Notes under the pieces: model-generated | Database searches by the model: none | What the model was told of the DNA's origin: nothing | Seen by the model: only the letters and a program-made list of their open reading frames with translations | Part shown: in pieces, positions 24,924-34,929 of the stretch | Layout: every line of letters starts with the position of its first letter | Numbering within the stretch: position 1 is the first letter of the stretch | From: Kineosporia succinea | GTDB taxonomy: Bacteria > Actinomycetota > Actinomycetes > Actinomycetales > Kineosporiaceae | NCBI RefSeq assembly: GCF_030811555.1 | Contig: NZ_JAUSQZ010000001.1 | Span: 62,001 to 126,000 of the forward strand | Direction of reading: 5' to 3' | DNA length: 64,000 nucleotides | Translations under genes and position numbers: made by a program

Positions 24924-26068
24924 CCCCGCCGGCCCCGCTTCGGCTGGGCGCGCTGGCCGGACGTCTCGCGCCGGACGGCCGGGCCGCGGCGCGAGGGCGT
25001 GCCCGAACCGGTGACGACCGCGGCGGAACCGGCACCGACGCGCTCGGGCTCCGCCGCGTCGTCCGGCTCGTCGTGCTCCGGACCGGCAGCGGTGCCCTCG
25101 GCGCGGCGCTTGAGCAGCTTCTTGGTGTGGGCGACGATCTCGGGCTCACGGCGGCGCAGGTCGACCAGCAGCGGCGTGGCCACGAAGATCGACGAGTAGG
25201 TACCGGCCGCGATACCGATGAACAGGGCCAGCGAGATGTCTTTCAGGGTGCCCGCGCCGAGCACGAACGCACCGATGAACAGGATCGACGCCACCGGCAG
25301 CAGAGCCACGACGGAGGTGTTGATCGACCGCACCAGGGTCTGGTTGACGGCCAGGTTGGCGGCCTCGTCGTAGGTGCGGCGCGTGGACAGCGTGATCCGG
25401 TCGGTGTTCTCGCGGACCTTGTCGAACACCACGACGGTGTCGTAGAGCGAGTACCCGAGGATCGTGAGGAAGCCGATCACCGACGCCGGGGTGACCTCGA
25501 AACCGGTGAGGGCGTAGAGGCCGGCCGTGATGATCAGGTCGTGCAGCAGCGCGATGATCGCCGCGGCCGACATCTTCCAGGTGCGGAAGTACAGGGCGAT
25601 GATGATGCTGACCAGCACCATGAACACCAGCAGACCCTGAGCGGCCTTCTTGGTGACGTCGCTGCCCCAGCTGGCCCCGACGAAGTTCGAGGTGATGTTG
25701 TTGTCGTCGACCGCGTAGGCCTTGGCCAGAGCGTCGCGGACCTCGGTGGTCTCGGCGTCGCTGAGGGTCTCGGTCTGCACCCGCACGCCGTTGTCACCGA
25801 TGACGGTGACGCGGGCCTCGGCCCCCGGCACCACCGAGTTGACGGCGTCGGAGCCCTTGATCGTGTCGGTGTCGGCGACCTGCGAGAGCTGGAACTCCGA
25901 GCCCCCGCGGAACTCGATGCCCGGGTTCAGCCGGATGAAGGCCAGCGACAGGATCGACGCGACCGTCATGGCGATCGCGATGCCATACCAGATCTTGCGG
26001 TGCCCGACGAAGGCGAACGAGCGCTTGCCGGAGTGAAGGTCGTTACCGAAGGCGGCGAAGCTGAACAT
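24920..26068 (-). CDS. secF: protein translocase subunit SecF
   Basis: Inner-membrane partner of SecD that uses the proton motive force to complete protein export. The 382-residue product starts with a short cytoplasmic segment and TM1 (WYGIAIAMTVASILSLAFI), then NPGIEFRGGSEFQL, an extracytoplasmic loop, and five more helices with the family motifs ALLHDLIITAGLYALTGFEV, GYSLYDTVVVFDKVREN and NQTLVRSINTSVVALLPV. A C-terminal Arg/Pro/Ala-rich tail of about 60 residues is longer than in E. coli. The ATG overlaps the secD stop by one base. Confidence 0.95.
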   Translation of the reverse strand: MFSFAAFGNDLHSGKRSFAFVGHRKIWYGIAIAMTVASILSLAFIRLNPGIEFRGGSEFQLSQVADTDTIKGSDAVNSVVPGAEARVTVIGDNGVRVQTETLSDAETTEVRDALAKAYAVDDNNITSNFVGASWGSDVTKKAAQGLLVFMVLVSIIIALYFRTWKMSAAAIIALLHDLIITAGLYALTGFEVTPASVIGFLTILGYSLYDTVVVFDKVRENTDRITLSTRRTYDEAANLAVNQTLVRSINTSVVALLPVASILFIGAFVLGAGTLKDISLALFIGIAAGTYSSIFVATPLLVDLRRREPEIVAHTKKLLKRRAEGTAAGPEHDEPDDAAEPERVGAGSAAVVTGSGTPSRRGPAVRRETSGQRAQPKRGRRG

Positions 26069-28041
26069 CAGGAGTTCCTCCCCGTGCCCGACGTGACCTG
26101 GCTGTCCTGCGCGGAGCCACCGGGATCCCCCGGTTCCGAGCCGGTTCCGGCGCGGGCCGCGGCGGCCCGGCGGGCGGCGATGCTGTCGCCCGTGGAGACC
26201 TGCTCGGTGGCGGCGGCGCCGTTGCGCACCCGGCCCCGGCCGGCGTAGGCGCTCGGACGGCCGAGCTGCTTGGCGCTGAAGCCCGACAGCGTGTGGCCGT
26301 CGTGGAAGAAGCGCAGCCGGGCCAGGTAGGTCACGGCCGGCTTGGTGAAGAGGAAGACGATCACGACGTCGATCAGGGTGGTCAGGCCGAGGGTGAAGGC
26401 GAACCCGCGGACCCCGCCGACCGCGACCAGGTAGAGCACGATCGCGGCGAGGAAGTTGACCGCGTCGGACGCCAGGATGGTGCGCTTGGCACGGCTCCAG
26501 CCGGCCTCGACGGCCGACGACAGCGGACGGCCCTCACGCACCTCGTCCCGGACTCGTTCGAAGTACACGATGAACGAGTCGGCCGTGATACCGATGGCCA
26601 CGATCAGACCGGTGACACCCGCCAGGGAGAGCCGGTACCCCTCGGTCTCGCCGAGCAGGACGACCAGGCCGTAGGTGAGCGCGCCGGCCAGGCCGAGGCT
26701 GAACACCGTGACCAGGCCCAGGGCCCGGTACTGCAGGAGCGAGTAGAGCACCACGAGCACCAGACCGATGAGACCGGCCAGCAGGCCGCGCTCGAGCTGC
26801 TCGCCACCGAGCAGTGCGGAGATCTGGTTCTCGGTCTGCACCTGGAACGACACCGGCAGCGAACCGAACTTCAGCTGCTGGGCCAGGAGCTGCGAGGAGG
26901 CCTGGGTGAAGCTGCCGGAGATCTGCGCCTGGCCGTTGGTGATCGCCGCGTTGGTGGACGGGGCCGAGATGACCAGCTCGTCGAGCACGATCGCGAACTG
27001 GTTCTGCGCGCCGGTGAGCTGGATCAGGCGCCTGGTGACGTCGCCGAACTTCTTGGTGCCCTCGGAGTTGAACTCGAGGTTCACCACCCACTCACCGGTG
27101 GAGAAGCCCTGGCCGTTGGCGCCCATGCCGGCGCTGGCGGTCTTGATGTCGGCGCCGGGCACCTCGACCGGGCCGAGGATGTACTTGTAGCTGCCGTCGC
27201 TCTCGCAGGTCACGACCGGCTTGGCCGGGTCGCTCGACTGCGCCTGCAGCTTGCTCAGGTCGGTGCAGGTCTCCGCGGTGTACTCGTTGTAGAGGTCCTC
27301 GGTGATCTGCGCGGTGTCCGACGCGGAACCGGCGGCCGGGTCGGTCGGGTCGGCGGCGGCGGTGTCACCGCTCGCGGTCGCCTCCGGGCTTGCGGACGCG
27401 TCGGTCGCCTGCGGGGAGGAGCTCGCCTTCGGGGAGCTGGTCGCCTCGTCGGTGGGCGTCGCCCCCGCCTTCAGCGCCTGCGGCACGACCCGGTTGTTCT
27501 CGTCGGCACCGGCCTCCGGGCTGGCGCTGGCCTTCGGGCTCGCCTCGGCCTTGGCCTTGCCGCTGGAGGTCGCCTCCGGCGTGGCCCCCGGGCTGCTGCT
27601 GGTCGACGGGGTCGGCGTGGCGCTGGTGACCGGCAGGCCGACGGCCTCGGCCACGAGCACCGGCCGGAAGCTCATCTGCGCCGACTGCTTCACCAGGTTG
27701 CGGGTGGCCTCGTCGGGGTGGCCGGGCAGCGAGACGACGATGTTCTTGCCGCTCTGCGTGGTGATCTCGGCCTCGGAGACACCGGAGCCGTTGACCCGCT
27801 GCCGGATCACGTTCACGGCCTCGTTCAGCTGCTCGGTGGTCGGCGTGATGTTCGCGCCGTTCAGGGGCCTCGGCTCGAGAATGATCTCGGTGCCGCCCTC
27901 GAGGTCGAGGGCGAGGGCCGGGGTCCATCCGCCGTTCGACGTCACCGTCCGGATGCCGACCACGGCGTACACGACGGCCAAGATGGCGACCATGAACAGC
28001 AGTGCCCGACCTGGTCGGGAGGCGTTGCTGGATCGTGCCAC
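26068..28041 (-). CDS. secD: protein translocase subunit SecD with a low-complexity insert
   Basis: Proton-driven export factor forming a complex with SecF and YajC. Residues 1-30 carry TM1; LALDLEGGTEIILEP follows. The large external domain is interrupted at about residues 138-245 by a Ser/Ala/Thr/Pro/Glu-rich insert (TPTPSTSSSPGATPEATSSG and similar), and resumes with VNLEFNSEGTKKFGDVTRR. The C-terminal half has the transmembrane core with LAGVTGLIVAIGITADSFIVYFERVRDEV split across helices and RAKRTILASDAVNFLAAIVL. 657 residues, GTG start. Confidence 0.95.
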   Translation of the reverse strand: MARSSNASRPGRALLFMVAILAVVYAVVGIRTVTSNGGWTPALALDLEGGTEIILEPRPLNGANITPTTEQLNEAVNVIRQRVNGSGVSEAEITTQSGKNIVVSLPGHPDEATRNLVKQSAQMSFRPVLVAEAVGLPVTSATPTPSTSSSPGATPEATSSGKAKAEASPKASASPEAGADENNRVVPQALKAGATPTDEATSSPKASSSPQATDASASPEATASGDTAAADPTDPAAGSASDTAQITEDLYNEYTAETCTDLSKLQAQSSDPAKPVVTCESDGSYKYILGPVEVPGADIKTASAGMGANGQGFSTGEWVVNLEFNSEGTKKFGDVTRRLIQLTGAQNQFAIVLDELVISAPSTNAAITNGQAQISGSFTQASSQLLAQQLKFGSLPVSFQVQTENQISALLGGEQLERGLLAGLIGLVLVVLYSLLQYRALGLVTVFSLGLAGALTYGLVVLLGETEGYRLSLAGVTGLIVAIGITADSFIVYFERVRDEVREGRPLSSAVEAGWSRAKRTILASDAVNFLAAIVLYLVAVGGVRGFAFTLGLTTLIDVVIVFLFTKPAVTYLARLRFFHDGHTLSGFSAKQLGRPSAYAGRGRVRNGAAATEQVSTGDSIAARRAAAARAGTGSEPGDPGGSAQDSQVTSGTGRNS

Positions 28042-28098
28042 GGTTGCGGGTCTCTTCTCGTTCTCGTGACGGCTGGAGCCGTCGCAGTCAGGGCCGGC

Positions 28099-28554
28099 TC
28101 AGCGGCCGTCGGATCCGGTGCTGCCGTCGGAGGTGCCGGACTCCGGGGGCGGCGCGTAGCCGGCCTCGGAACGGATGCCGTCACGCTCGGCGGTGGTGCT
28201 GCCGGTGGTGTCTGTGGCGTCTGGGGTGCCTGTGGTGGTGCTCTGGTGCGGGGTGCCGTCGGTCTCCGCCGGGCCGTCGGCTTCCGCCGGGTCCGTCTCG
28301 GGCACGATCTGCGCGATCGCTCGTTTGTTCCAGCGGGTGAGCAGACCGGGCGCGATCTCCAGCACCACGGCGTCGGCCTCGACCTCGACCACCTCGGCGT
28401 AGAGCCCGGAGGTGGTCATCACCCGGGTGCCCGGGGCGACCGAGTCCTGCTGGGCCATGAGCTCACGCTGCTGCTTGCGCTGCCGGCTCACCATGAACCA
28501 GAGCAGGACCAGAGGAACTGCCAGGATGATCAGTTCCACGTCGTCGCCACCCAC
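28099..28554 (-). CDS. yajC: preprotein translocase subunit YajC
   Basis: Small accessory subunit of the SecDF complex. One N-terminal membrane helix (LIILAVPLVLLWFMVSR) is followed by basic QRKQQRELMAQQDSVAPGTRV and the conserved MTTSGLYAEVVEVEADAVVLEIAPG. The last 60 residues are Thr/Asp/Gly/Ser-rich and unusual. GTG at 28554 is used; a GTG at 28539 directly before ELIILAVPL is an alternative. It lies 57 nt upstream of secD in the same direction. Confidence 0.92.
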   Translation of the reverse strand: MGGDDVELIILAVPLVLLWFMVSRQRKQQRELMAQQDSVAPGTRVMTTSGLYAEVVEVEADAVVLEIAPGLLTRWNKRAIAQIVPETDPAEADGPAETDGTPHQSTTTGTPDATDTTGSTTAERDGIRSEAGYAPPPESGTSDGSTGSDGR

Positions 28555-28943
28555 TCCGTCACGGATGCTGCCCTCATCGTCTCGACCTTCATGTGCGCCG
28601 GTGCCCTCCTTGGCGACGTGCCGGGAAACCTGTCCGGCTACCAGTCGGCCGGGACGCCGGTCTGGTTGCCTTCGGCACCAACCGACCTATCATGCCCGAC
28701 CTCGGCCCGCTCGTGAGCACGCATGCTCCCACAGCGGACTGGGTGCTCCGTTCAGCTGACCTCTGAGCAGGGACGTTCGGCGTGCCGCGGGGCCGGGATC
28801 CGTCTGCCGATCGCCCCGGCGGCCCGTTCCGGCAGTGCCACCCTTCGGGTGGAGCTGCGGAACACGATCAGGGCGGACAGGCGGGACGCCGGCTGCGTGA
28901 GCGCCGCCGGCGGCGCACGGTCGGGTGCCGGGCCGGTGCACGA
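28555..28943. other. 389-nt spacer between ruvB and yajC
   Basis: No gene is supported. It contains the ruvB-side hairpin at 28827-28862 and presumably the promoter for yajC-secD-secF-apt, which I cannot place precisely. Confidence 0.55.
28827..28862 (-). terminator. hairpin downstream of ruvB
   Basis: Nested stem: TTCC/GGAA, GCAG/CTGC and CCACCC/GGGTGG with a UUC(G) loop, 80 nt past the ruvB stop. Probable end of the ruvCAB transcript. Confidence 0.65.
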
Positions 28944-30065
28944 TCAGGGCTCGGGGTCGGGCAGCGTGTCCTGGTGCATGCCGGAGCGGCTGGTCAGCGT
29001 GCCGCCGCCGGTGCCCGCCCCGGCCCAGGCGAAGCCGGCGGGAGCGGCCAGACCCAGGTGCTCCCAGGTCGCGGGGGTGGCGATGCGGCCGCGCGGCGTG
29101 CGCCCGAGCAGACCTTCGCGCACGAGGAACGGCTCGGACACCGTCTCGACGGTCTCCGGCTCCTCCCCCACCGCGACGGCGAGGGTGGACAACCCCACCG
29201 GGCCCCCGCCGAACCGGCGGCACAGGGCCTCGAGCACCGAGCGGTCGAGGCGATCGAGACCCCGCGCGTCGACGGCGTAGACCTCGAGCGCGGCGCGGGC
29301 GGCGGTCAGGTCGAGCGTGCCGTCGCCGCGCACCTGCGCCCAGTCCCGCACCCGGCGCAGCAGGCGGTTCGCGATACGCGGCGTGCCCCGCGAACGACCG
29401 GAGATCTCCACCGCGGCCTCGGGCGTGAGCTCGACCCCCAGCAGCTCGGCGGAACGCCGCAGCACCTGCTCGAGTTCTTCGGGGGCGTAGAAGTCGAGGT
29501 GCCCGGTGAACCCGAACCGGTCGCGCAGCGGACCCGGCAGCATGCCCGCCCGCGTGGTGGCGCCGACCAGCGTGAACGGCGGCAGGTCGAGCGGGATCGC
29601 CGTCGCCCCCGGGCCTTTGCCCACCACCACGTCGACGCGGAAGTCTTCCATCGCGACGTAGAGCATCTCCTCGGCCGGGCGCGCCACCCGGTGGATCTCG
29701 TCGACGAAGAGCACCTCGCCCTCGGTCAGCGAGGACAGCACCGCGGCGAGGTCACCGGCGTGCTGGATGGCCGGGCCACTCGTGACCCGCAGCGGCTGGT
29801 TCAGCTCGTGCGCCACGATCATCGCGAGGGTGGTCTTGCCCAGGCCGGGCGGACCGGAGAGCAGGATGTGGTCGGGCACCGAACCGCGCGCCTTCGCCGC
29901 GTCGAGCACGAGGCTCAGCTGCTCGCGCACCACCTGCTGCCCCACGAACTCGGCCAGCATCTGCGGCCGCAGCGCGCCCTCGACCAGCCGGTCGTCGACC
30001 CCCGCGGCCGAGGACAGGAGCCGGGCCGCCGCTTCCTCGGCCTCGCTCAGCGCATCGTCGTTCAT
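28944..30065 (-). CDS. ruvB: Holliday junction branch migration helicase RuvB
   Basis: AAA+ motor that drives branch migration with RuvA. The product of about 373 residues has [18 protein letters not shown], Walker [13 protein letters not shown], Walker [11 protein letters not shown], sensor 1 [12 protein letters not shown] and the arginine finger region LRDRFGF, then the C-terminal DNA-binding winged helix ([37 protein letters not shown]). A Gly/Thr-rich tail follows. ATG 30065 begins MNDDALSE; a GTG 12 nt earlier is possible and neither has a strong ribosome site. Confidence 0.95.
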   Translation of the reverse strand: MNDDALSEAEEAAARLLSSAAGVDDRLVEGALRPQMLAEFVGQQVVREQLSLVLDAAKARGSVPDHILLSGPPGLGKTTLAMIVAHELNQPLRVTSGPAIQHAGDLAAVLSSLTEGEVLFVDEIHRVARPAEEMLYVAMEDFRVDVVVGKGPGATAIPLDLPPFTLVGATTRAGMLPGPLRDRFGFTGHLDFYAPEELEQVLRRSAELLGVELTPEAAVEISGRSRGTPRIANRLLRRVRDWAQVRGDGTLDLTAARAALEVYAVDARGLDRLDRSVLEALCRRFGGGPVGLSTLAVAVGEEPETVETVSEPFLVREGLLGRTPRGRIATPATWEHLGLAAPAGFAWAGAGTGGGTLTSRSGMHQDTLPDPEP

Positions 30066-30201
30066 GCCCGCACCCACTCGAGCCCGCTCACGTCAGGACC
30101 GACCCGCCCGCCTGCGCCCACACCCGAACCCGCACCACCGCGCCCGATGGAACCGACGCATGCACCGGTATTCACCTGCAGCTCACCGACAACCAGCGCC
30201 A

Positions 30202-30834
30202 TCAGCCCGTGCGCCCCAGCTGCCGCAGCGCTGCCCGCAGCACCTGGGCCATGTCGGGCGTGGCGCCGTTCTCGTCGACCGGAACCGCCGCGTCGGGCCC
30301 CGAGGTCACCCGGTCGACCGCGTCGGAGGCGGCCTTGACCGGCCAGCCCAGACCGGTGAGCGCGTCGAGCACCTGGTCGCGCCAGGCCGGTGCGGCCACG
30401 GCGGTGACCGGCGCGGCGGTCGCCCCGCCGCTGGGCGCACCGAGCTTGCCGGTCAGCTCGAGCACGATGCGCTGCGCGCCCTTGCGCCCGATGCCGGGCA
30501 CCTTGGTGAGCGACGTCAGGTCTTCTTGCGCGACCGCGAGACGCAGCGCCTCGGGCGTGAGCACCGCCAGCATCGCCAGGGCCAGGCGCGGGCCGATGCC
30601 CGAGACCGTCTGCACGATCTCGAACACGTCGCGCTCGTCGGCCTCGGCGAAACCGAAGAGCGTGAGCGAGTCTTCACGCACGACCATGCTGGTGGCCAGC
30701 TCGGCCTCCTGCCCCGGACGCAGCTCGGCCAGCGTGCCGGGGGTGGCCTGGACCAGTAGCCCGACCCCGCCGACCTCGACCACCACCGAGTCCAGGCGGA
30801 CCGCCGCCACCCGTCCCCGCACCGACGCGATCAC
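30202..30834 (-). CDS. ruvA: Holliday junction DNA helicase subunit RuvA
   Basis: Binds four-way junctions and loads RuvB. The 210-residue product has the OB domain (VIASVRGRVAAVRLDSVVVEVGG split by charged turns), helix-hairpin-helix segments VSGIGPRLALAMLAVL and VPGIGRKGAQRIVLEL, and the C-terminal RuvB-binding domain (LTGLGWPVKAASDAVDRV). The GTG at 30834 has GAGGGAG 6 nt upstream, much better than the longer upstream frame. The 136 nt to ruvB show no strong hairpin, so ruvA-ruvB are likely co-transcribed. Confidence 0.95.
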   Translation of the reverse strand: MIASVRGRVAAVRLDSVVVEVGGVGLLVQATPGTLAELRPGQEAELATSMVVREDSLTLFGFAEADERDVFEIVQTVSGIGPRLALAMLAVLTPEALRLAVAQEDLTSLTKVPGIGRKGAQRIVLELTGKLGAPSGGATAAPVTAVAAPAWRDQVLDALTGLGWPVKAASDAVDRVTSGPDAAVPVDENGATPDMAQVLRAALRQLGRTG

Positions 30835-30960
30835 CGTGACTCCCTCACAACTCCGAACATCTGTACGAGACCGCAATCTAGCCGGACCCACCGACAGAAT
30901 CTGCCAAGGCCCGTCGGCGCGCCCGCCCCCGGAGGGGTTCACTTCGTCGCGGACGAGCAC

Positions 30961-31001
30961 GGGGGCACCCCCTATACCCGCCACGCATAGGAGGTGTTCC
31001 T
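30961..31001. repeat. palindromic element, copy A
   Basis: Imperfect stem CACCCCCTAT / ATAGGAGGTG around an 11-nt loop (ACCCGCCACGC), extendable by G-U pairs to about 14 pairs. It sits between the ruvC stop and ruvA. The same architecture (arm ending CTAT, loop of 11 nt starting ACCC, arm starting ATAGG-GGTGTT) recurs at 63293-63333. Confidence 0.65.
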
Positions 31002-31042
31002 GCTCTCAGGTCAAAGCTCGGAGCCACCGGCAGGCCAGAGCG

Positions 31043-31612
31043 TCAGCGCCCCGGACGCTTCGACGCCTCGATCGCCGCCACCCACGCCTGCTGCGCCGCC
31101 GTCGCACCGCCCTGGGCGCCACGCGGCAGAACCGCCGCCGTGCCGTCACGCCACAGGTGACAGATCGCCAGGGCCAGCGCGTCGGCGGCGTCGGCCGGGC
31201 GGGGTGCCTCGGAAAGCCGCAGGATCCGCTGCACCATGGCCGTGACCTGGGCCTTGTCGGCCCGGCCGGAACCGGTGACGGCGGCCTTCACCTCACTCGG
31301 CGTGTGCATGACCACCGGAATGCCCCGGCGGGCCGCCGCGAGCACGGTCACCCCGGCGGCCTGGGCCGTGCCCATCACCGTGGACACGTTGTTCTGGGCG
31401 AACACCCGCTCGACCGCGACCACGTCGGGCGCGACCTGGTCCATCCAGCCCTCGACGGCGTCGCTGATCCCGAGCAGCCGCGCGCCCAGGTCGGAGCCGG
31501 CCGGGGTGCGGATCACGTCGACGGCGACCATCGTGGCGCGGCGCCCGGGCAGTCCGTCGACCACGCCCAGGCCGCACCGGGTCAGGCCGGGGTCGACGCC
31601 GAGAACACGCAT
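31043..31612 (-). CDS. ruvC: Holliday junction resolvase RuvC
   Basis: Cuts Holliday junctions in complex with RuvAB. Catalytic acidic residues are in [30 protein letters not shown] and [14 protein letters not shown]. At 189 residues it is normal for actinobacteria. The ATG at 31612 has no visible ribosome site and lies only 21 nt after a terminator-like hairpin (31634-31690), so expression may be leaderless or depend on read-through. Palindromic element A separates it from ruvA. Confidence 0.95.
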   Translation of the reverse strand: MRVLGVDPGLTRCGLGVVDGLPGRRATMVAVDVIRTPAGSDLGARLLGISDAVEGWMDQVAPDVVAVERVFAQNNVSTVMGTAQAAGVTVLAAARRGIPVVMHTPSEVKAAVTGSGRADKAQVTAMVQRILRLSEAPRPADAADALALAICHLWRDGTAAVLPRGAQGGATAAQQAWVAAIEASKRPGR

Positions 31613-31633
31613 GACAGCACGATCACATCAAAA

Positions 31634-31690
31634 CGGACGAGGGCCGGGAAACGACACCCGCAACGCGTGTCACACCCGGCCCTCGGTCCG
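31634..31690 (-). terminator. long hairpin between yebC and ruvC
   Basis: Outer stem CGGAC-GAGGGCCGGG with CCCGGCCCTCGGTCCG (one bulged base), an inner GACAC/GTGTC stem, and a TTTT tract immediately after on the transcribed strand. It begins 6 nt after the yebC stop. Terminator, possibly an attenuator for ruvC. Confidence 0.75.
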
Positions 31691-31696
31691 ACGCCA

Positions 31697-32455
31697 TCAC
31701 TCGGCGTTGAGAACTTCCATCACGTCGTCCGGCACGTCGAAGTTGGCGTAGACGTTCTGCACGTCGTCGCTGTCTTCGAGGGCGTCGATCAGCTTGAACA
31801 CCTTGCGCGCGCCCTCCTCGTCGAGGGGGACCTCCATCGACGGCACGAACTGGGCCTCGGCCGAGTCGTAGTCGATGTTCTGGTCGACCAGGGCGGTGCG
31901 CACGGCCACCAGGTCGGTGGCCTCGCTGATCACCTCGAAGACCTCGCCCTGGTCCTTGACCTCTTCGGCGCCGGCCTCGAGCACCGCCTCGAGCACCGCG
32001 TCTTCGGTGAGGCCGTCGGACTTCGGCACGACCACGACGCCCTTGCGGTTGAACAGGTACGACACACTGCCCGGGTCGGCCATCGCGCCGTTGTTGCGCG
32101 TCATGGCGGTGCGGACCTCCATGGCGGCCCGGTTGCGGTTGTCGGACAGGCACTCGATCAGCAGGGCGACGCCGTTGGGGCCGTAGCCTTCGTACATGAT
32201 CGTCTGGTAGTCGGCCCCGCCGCCGTCGGCCCCGGAACCACGCTTCACCGCGTTGTCGATGTTGTGGTTCGGCACCGACGACTTCTTGGCCTTCTGAATG
32301 GCGTCGTACAGCGTCGGGTTGCCGCTCGGGTCGCCGCCACCGGTGCGGGCCGCGACCTCGATGTTCTTGATCAGCTTGGCGAACATCTTGCCACGCTTGG
32401 CATCGATGGCGGCCTTCTTGTGCTTGGTGGTGGCCCACTTGGAATGGCCGGACAT
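31697..32455 (-). CDS. yebC: YebC/PmpR-family protein
   Basis: Widely conserved protein long annotated as a transcriptional regulator and more recently linked to relief of ribosome stalling. The 252-residue product starts [20 protein letters not shown] and carries [38 protein letters not shown] and [15 protein letters not shown], all family signatures. It lies upstream of ruvC as in most actinobacteria but is cut off by a hairpin. Confidence 0.95.
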   Translation of the reverse strand: MSGHSKWATTKHKKAAIDAKRGKMFAKLIKNIEVAARTGGGDPSGNPTLYDAIQKAKKSSVPNHNIDNAVKRGSGADGGGADYQTIMYEGYGPNGVALLIECLSDNRNRAAMEVRTAMTRNNGAMADPGSVSYLFNRKGVVVVPKSDGLTEDAVLEAVLEAGAEEVKDQGEVFEVISEATDLVAVRTALVDQNIDYDSAEAQFVPSMEVPLDEEGARKVFKLIDALEDSDDVQNVYANFDVPDDVMEVLNAE

Positions 32456-32771
32456 CGGGTTGCCTCCCGTTACGCATACATTCGAATAACCAAAGCTCAG
32501 CTGGTCATCCTACCCACGCGCGGGGAGTGGACGTGGACACGGGCCGCCGACCGGCCCGGAAAGAGCCCGGAGGCGCCCGATCACCAGCAACGGACGCACG
32601 ATGCGAGGACGCCGGAACCGGGGGCTCCCGAACGGGGAGACGCCCGGATCGAGAACCCCGCAGATCGCGGACGAGGCGGGTCACGAACGAGGCAGAACGC
32701 GGCTAGGCGGGTCACGGACGAGGCAGAACGCGGACGAGGCAGGTCACGGACGAGGCGAAGGCGCCCCGGCC
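32456..32771. other. 316-nt spacer between yebC and the MFS gene
   Basis: No gene is supported. It holds the yebC promoter region near 32456-32530 (locally AT-richer) and the 32667-32760 repeat array. Confidence 0.6.
32667..32760. repeat. tandem array of a 31-32 bp unit built from 16-bp halves
   Basis: Three copies starting at 32667, 32699 and 32730 of GCGGACGAGGCGGGTCACG-type units; each is itself two related halves of about 16 bp (on the other strand TCGTCCGYGWYCYGCC). It lies 11 nt past the stop codon of the MFS gene. Confidence 0.8.
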
Positions 32772-34304
32772 TCAGTCCCAGACCCGGGGCTCGGACCCGG
32801 ACCCGGAACCGGACTTGGACTCGGACTCGGACGCCGCAGTGACCGCGACCGGGTCGCGCACCGGCTCCTCCGCCAGCTCGGCCGCGGCCCGTTCCGCCCG
32901 TTCCCGCGCCCAGCGTCCCGACGACACGAACCCGAACACCAGCGCCAGCACCGCGAAACCGGCGACGACACCCCAGCCGGCGTGCGCCGCGTCCACCCGT
33001 GAGCCCGCCCCGGCCGCCGCGAGACCGGCCGCGGACCCCGCCCCCAGCGCACTCGTGTAGACCGACCCGACCACCGCCACACCCACCGTCGTGCCGACCT
33101 GCCGGCTCGTCGACGCGACCGCCGCCGCGAGCCCCGCCTGCGACGGCGGCATCCCCGACACCGCCGTGGCCGTGATCGGCGCGTTCAGGAACCCGAACCC
33201 GACGCCGAACAGGGCGTAGGCCAGGAACAGCAGCCCCAGCGGACGCGACGGCTCGACGAAGGTCAGCGTGATCGTCCCCGCCGTCATGCCCACGCCACCC
33301 AGCAGCAGCGACGGGCGGGTGCCGTAGACCGCCACCATTCGCCCCGACAACGGAGCCAGGGCCATCACCACGAAGGCCATCGGCAGCAGGTAGACCCCGG
33401 CCCGCAGCGGCGTCAGCCCCAGGTCGTTCTGCAGGTAGAGGGTGTTGACGAAGAGACACCCGGCGAACGCCGCGAACGCGCAGACGGCGATCAGCGTGGC
33501 CCCGGAGAACATCGGGCTGCGGAAGAACCGCACGTCGAGAAGCGGCTCCACGCGCCGCCTCTCGTGAACGACCAGCCCGACGACTGACGCGAGCGCCACC
33601 ACCAGCAGCCCGACGACCAGCGGCGATCCCCAGCCCCGGTGCGGCACCTCGATGATCGCGTAGATCAGCGTGGCCAGCGCGAGGATCACCAGCACCTGGC
33701 CGACCGGGTCGAACCGGCGCGCCCGCGCGGCCTTCGACTCCGGCACGAACAGCGCGGTCAGCCCGATCGCCAGCAACCCGATCGGCACGTTGATGATGAA
33801 GATCCAGCGCCAGCCCACGGTGTCGACCAGCAGCCCGCCGAGGATCGGGCCGAGCGCGATGCTCACCCCGATCACCGCGCTCCAGATGCCGATCGCCCTC
33901 GCGCGCTCGGCCCGGTCGGGGAAGGTGTTGGTGACGATCGACAGCGCCACCGGGTTGAGCATCGAGGCACCCACGCCCTGCAGCATCCGGAAGACGACGA
34001 GCCAGGCCAGGTTCGGGGCCAGCGCGCACAGGGCCGAGGCCAGCACGAAGATCGCCAGGCCGGTCTGGAAGGTACGCCGCCGCCCGATCCGGTCGCCGGT
34101 CGACCCGGACAGCATCAGCAGGCTCGCCAGCACCAGCGTGTACGAGTCGAGTGCCCACTGCAGCCCCGACACCGAGGCGTCGAGATCCTTCTGCAGCGAG
34201 GGCAGCGCCACGTTCAGCACCGTCGACTCGAGCCCCACGATGAGCAGGCTCATACAGCAGATCCCCAGCACCAGAAAGCGCCGGGCCGTGCTCAGTTCAG
34301 GCAT
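32772..34304 (-). CDS. DHA2-family MFS drug transporter
   Basis: Proton-driven multidrug exporter of the 14-helix DHA2 (EmrB/QacA) type. The N-terminal motif [17 protein letters not shown] and [19 protein letters not shown], motif [18 protein letters not shown] and motif C ([19 protein letters not shown]) are present. About 510 residues; the C-terminal tail is rich in Ser/Gly/Glu ([15 protein letters not shown]). The ATG overlaps the pdxT stop by 8 nt with a weak ribosome site, so translation may be coupled. Substrate cannot be deduced. It is an insertion into the usual pdxT-yebC adjacency. Confidence 0.88.
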   Translation of the reverse strand: MPELSTARRFLVLGICCMSLLIVGLESTVLNVALPSLQKDLDASVSGLQWALDSYTLVLASLLMLSGSTGDRIGRRRTFQTGLAIFVLASALCALAPNLAWLVVFRMLQGVGASMLNPVALSIVTNTFPDRAERARAIGIWSAVIGVSIALGPILGGLLVDTVGWRWIFIINVPIGLLAIGLTALFVPESKAARARRFDPVGQVLVILALATLIYAIIEVPHRGWGSPLVVGLLVVALASVVGLVVHERRRVEPLLDVRFFRSPMFSGATLIAVCAFAAFAGCLFVNTLYLQNDLGLTPLRAGVYLLPMAFVVMALAPLSGRMVAVYGTRPSLLLGGVGMTAGTITLTFVEPSRPLGLLFLAYALFGVGFGFLNAPITATAVSGMPPSQAGLAAAVASTSRQVGTTVGVAVVGSVYTSALGAGSAAGLAAAGAGSRVDAAHAGWGVVAGFAVLALVFGFVSSGRWARERAERAAAELAEEPVRDPVAVTAASESESKSGSGSGSEPRVWD

Positions 34305-34929
34305 GACGTCCGTTCGCACGCGCCTTCTCGGCGTACTCGTTCACCATCGACGCGAACAGATGGTGGACGCGGTGGTCGCCGGTGATCTCCGGGTGGAAGG
34401 AGGTGGCGAGCAGGTTTCCCTGCCGCACCGCCACCGCGTGCCCCTCCGGCGAGCGGGCGAGCACCTCCACGCCGGGCCCGACCTCCTCGACCCACGGCGC
34501 CCGGATGAAGACCGCGTGCACCGGCCCGCCCTCGACACCGGCGAAGTCCAGGTCGGCCTCGAACGAGTCGACCTGCCGCCCGAACGCGTTGCGCCGCACG
34601 GTCACGTCGAGACCGCCCAGCGTCTGCTGTCCGGGGGCCGTGTCCACCACCCGGTCGGCGAGCAGGATCATCCCCGCGCACGAACCGTAGGCGGGGACCC
34701 CCGCGTCCAGAAGCCCCCGCAGGGGTTCCCGCAGACCGAAGACCCGGGTGAGCTTGTCGATCGTGGTCGACTCGCCCCCCGGCAGCACGATCCCGGACAG
34801 CCCCTCGAGCTCGGCGGGCCGCCGCACGGCCCGCCCCTCGAGACCGGCCCCGGCCAGCGCGGCCAGGTGCTCCCGGAAGTCGCCCTGGACCGCGAGAACG
34901 CCGACGACCGGTGGTGGAGGCGTCCTCAC
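34297..34929 (-). CDS. pdxT: pyridoxal 5'-phosphate synthase glutaminase subunit
   Basis: Provides ammonia from glutamine to PdxS in the DXP-independent vitamin B6 pathway. The 210-residue product has [29 protein letters not shown], the nucleophile Cys in [12 protein letters not shown] and the His-Glu pair in SFHPEITGD. Its GTG overlaps the pdxS stop by 4 nt. Confidence 0.95.
   Translation of the reverse strand: MRTPPPPVVGVLAVQGDFREHLAALAGAGLEGRAVRRPAELEGLSGIVLPGGESTTIDKLTRVFGLREPLRGLLDAGVPAYGSCAGMILLADRVVDTAPGQQTLGGLDVTVRRNAFGRQVDSFEADLDFAGVEGGPVHAVFIRAPWVEEVGPGVEVLARSPEGHAVAVRQGNLLATSFHPEITGDHRVHHLFASMVNEYAEKARANGRHA

Noticed and set aside
28690-29223. Leftward frame across the ruvB end and its spacer
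   Set aside because: Overlaps ruvB in another frame, low complexity, no ribosome site.
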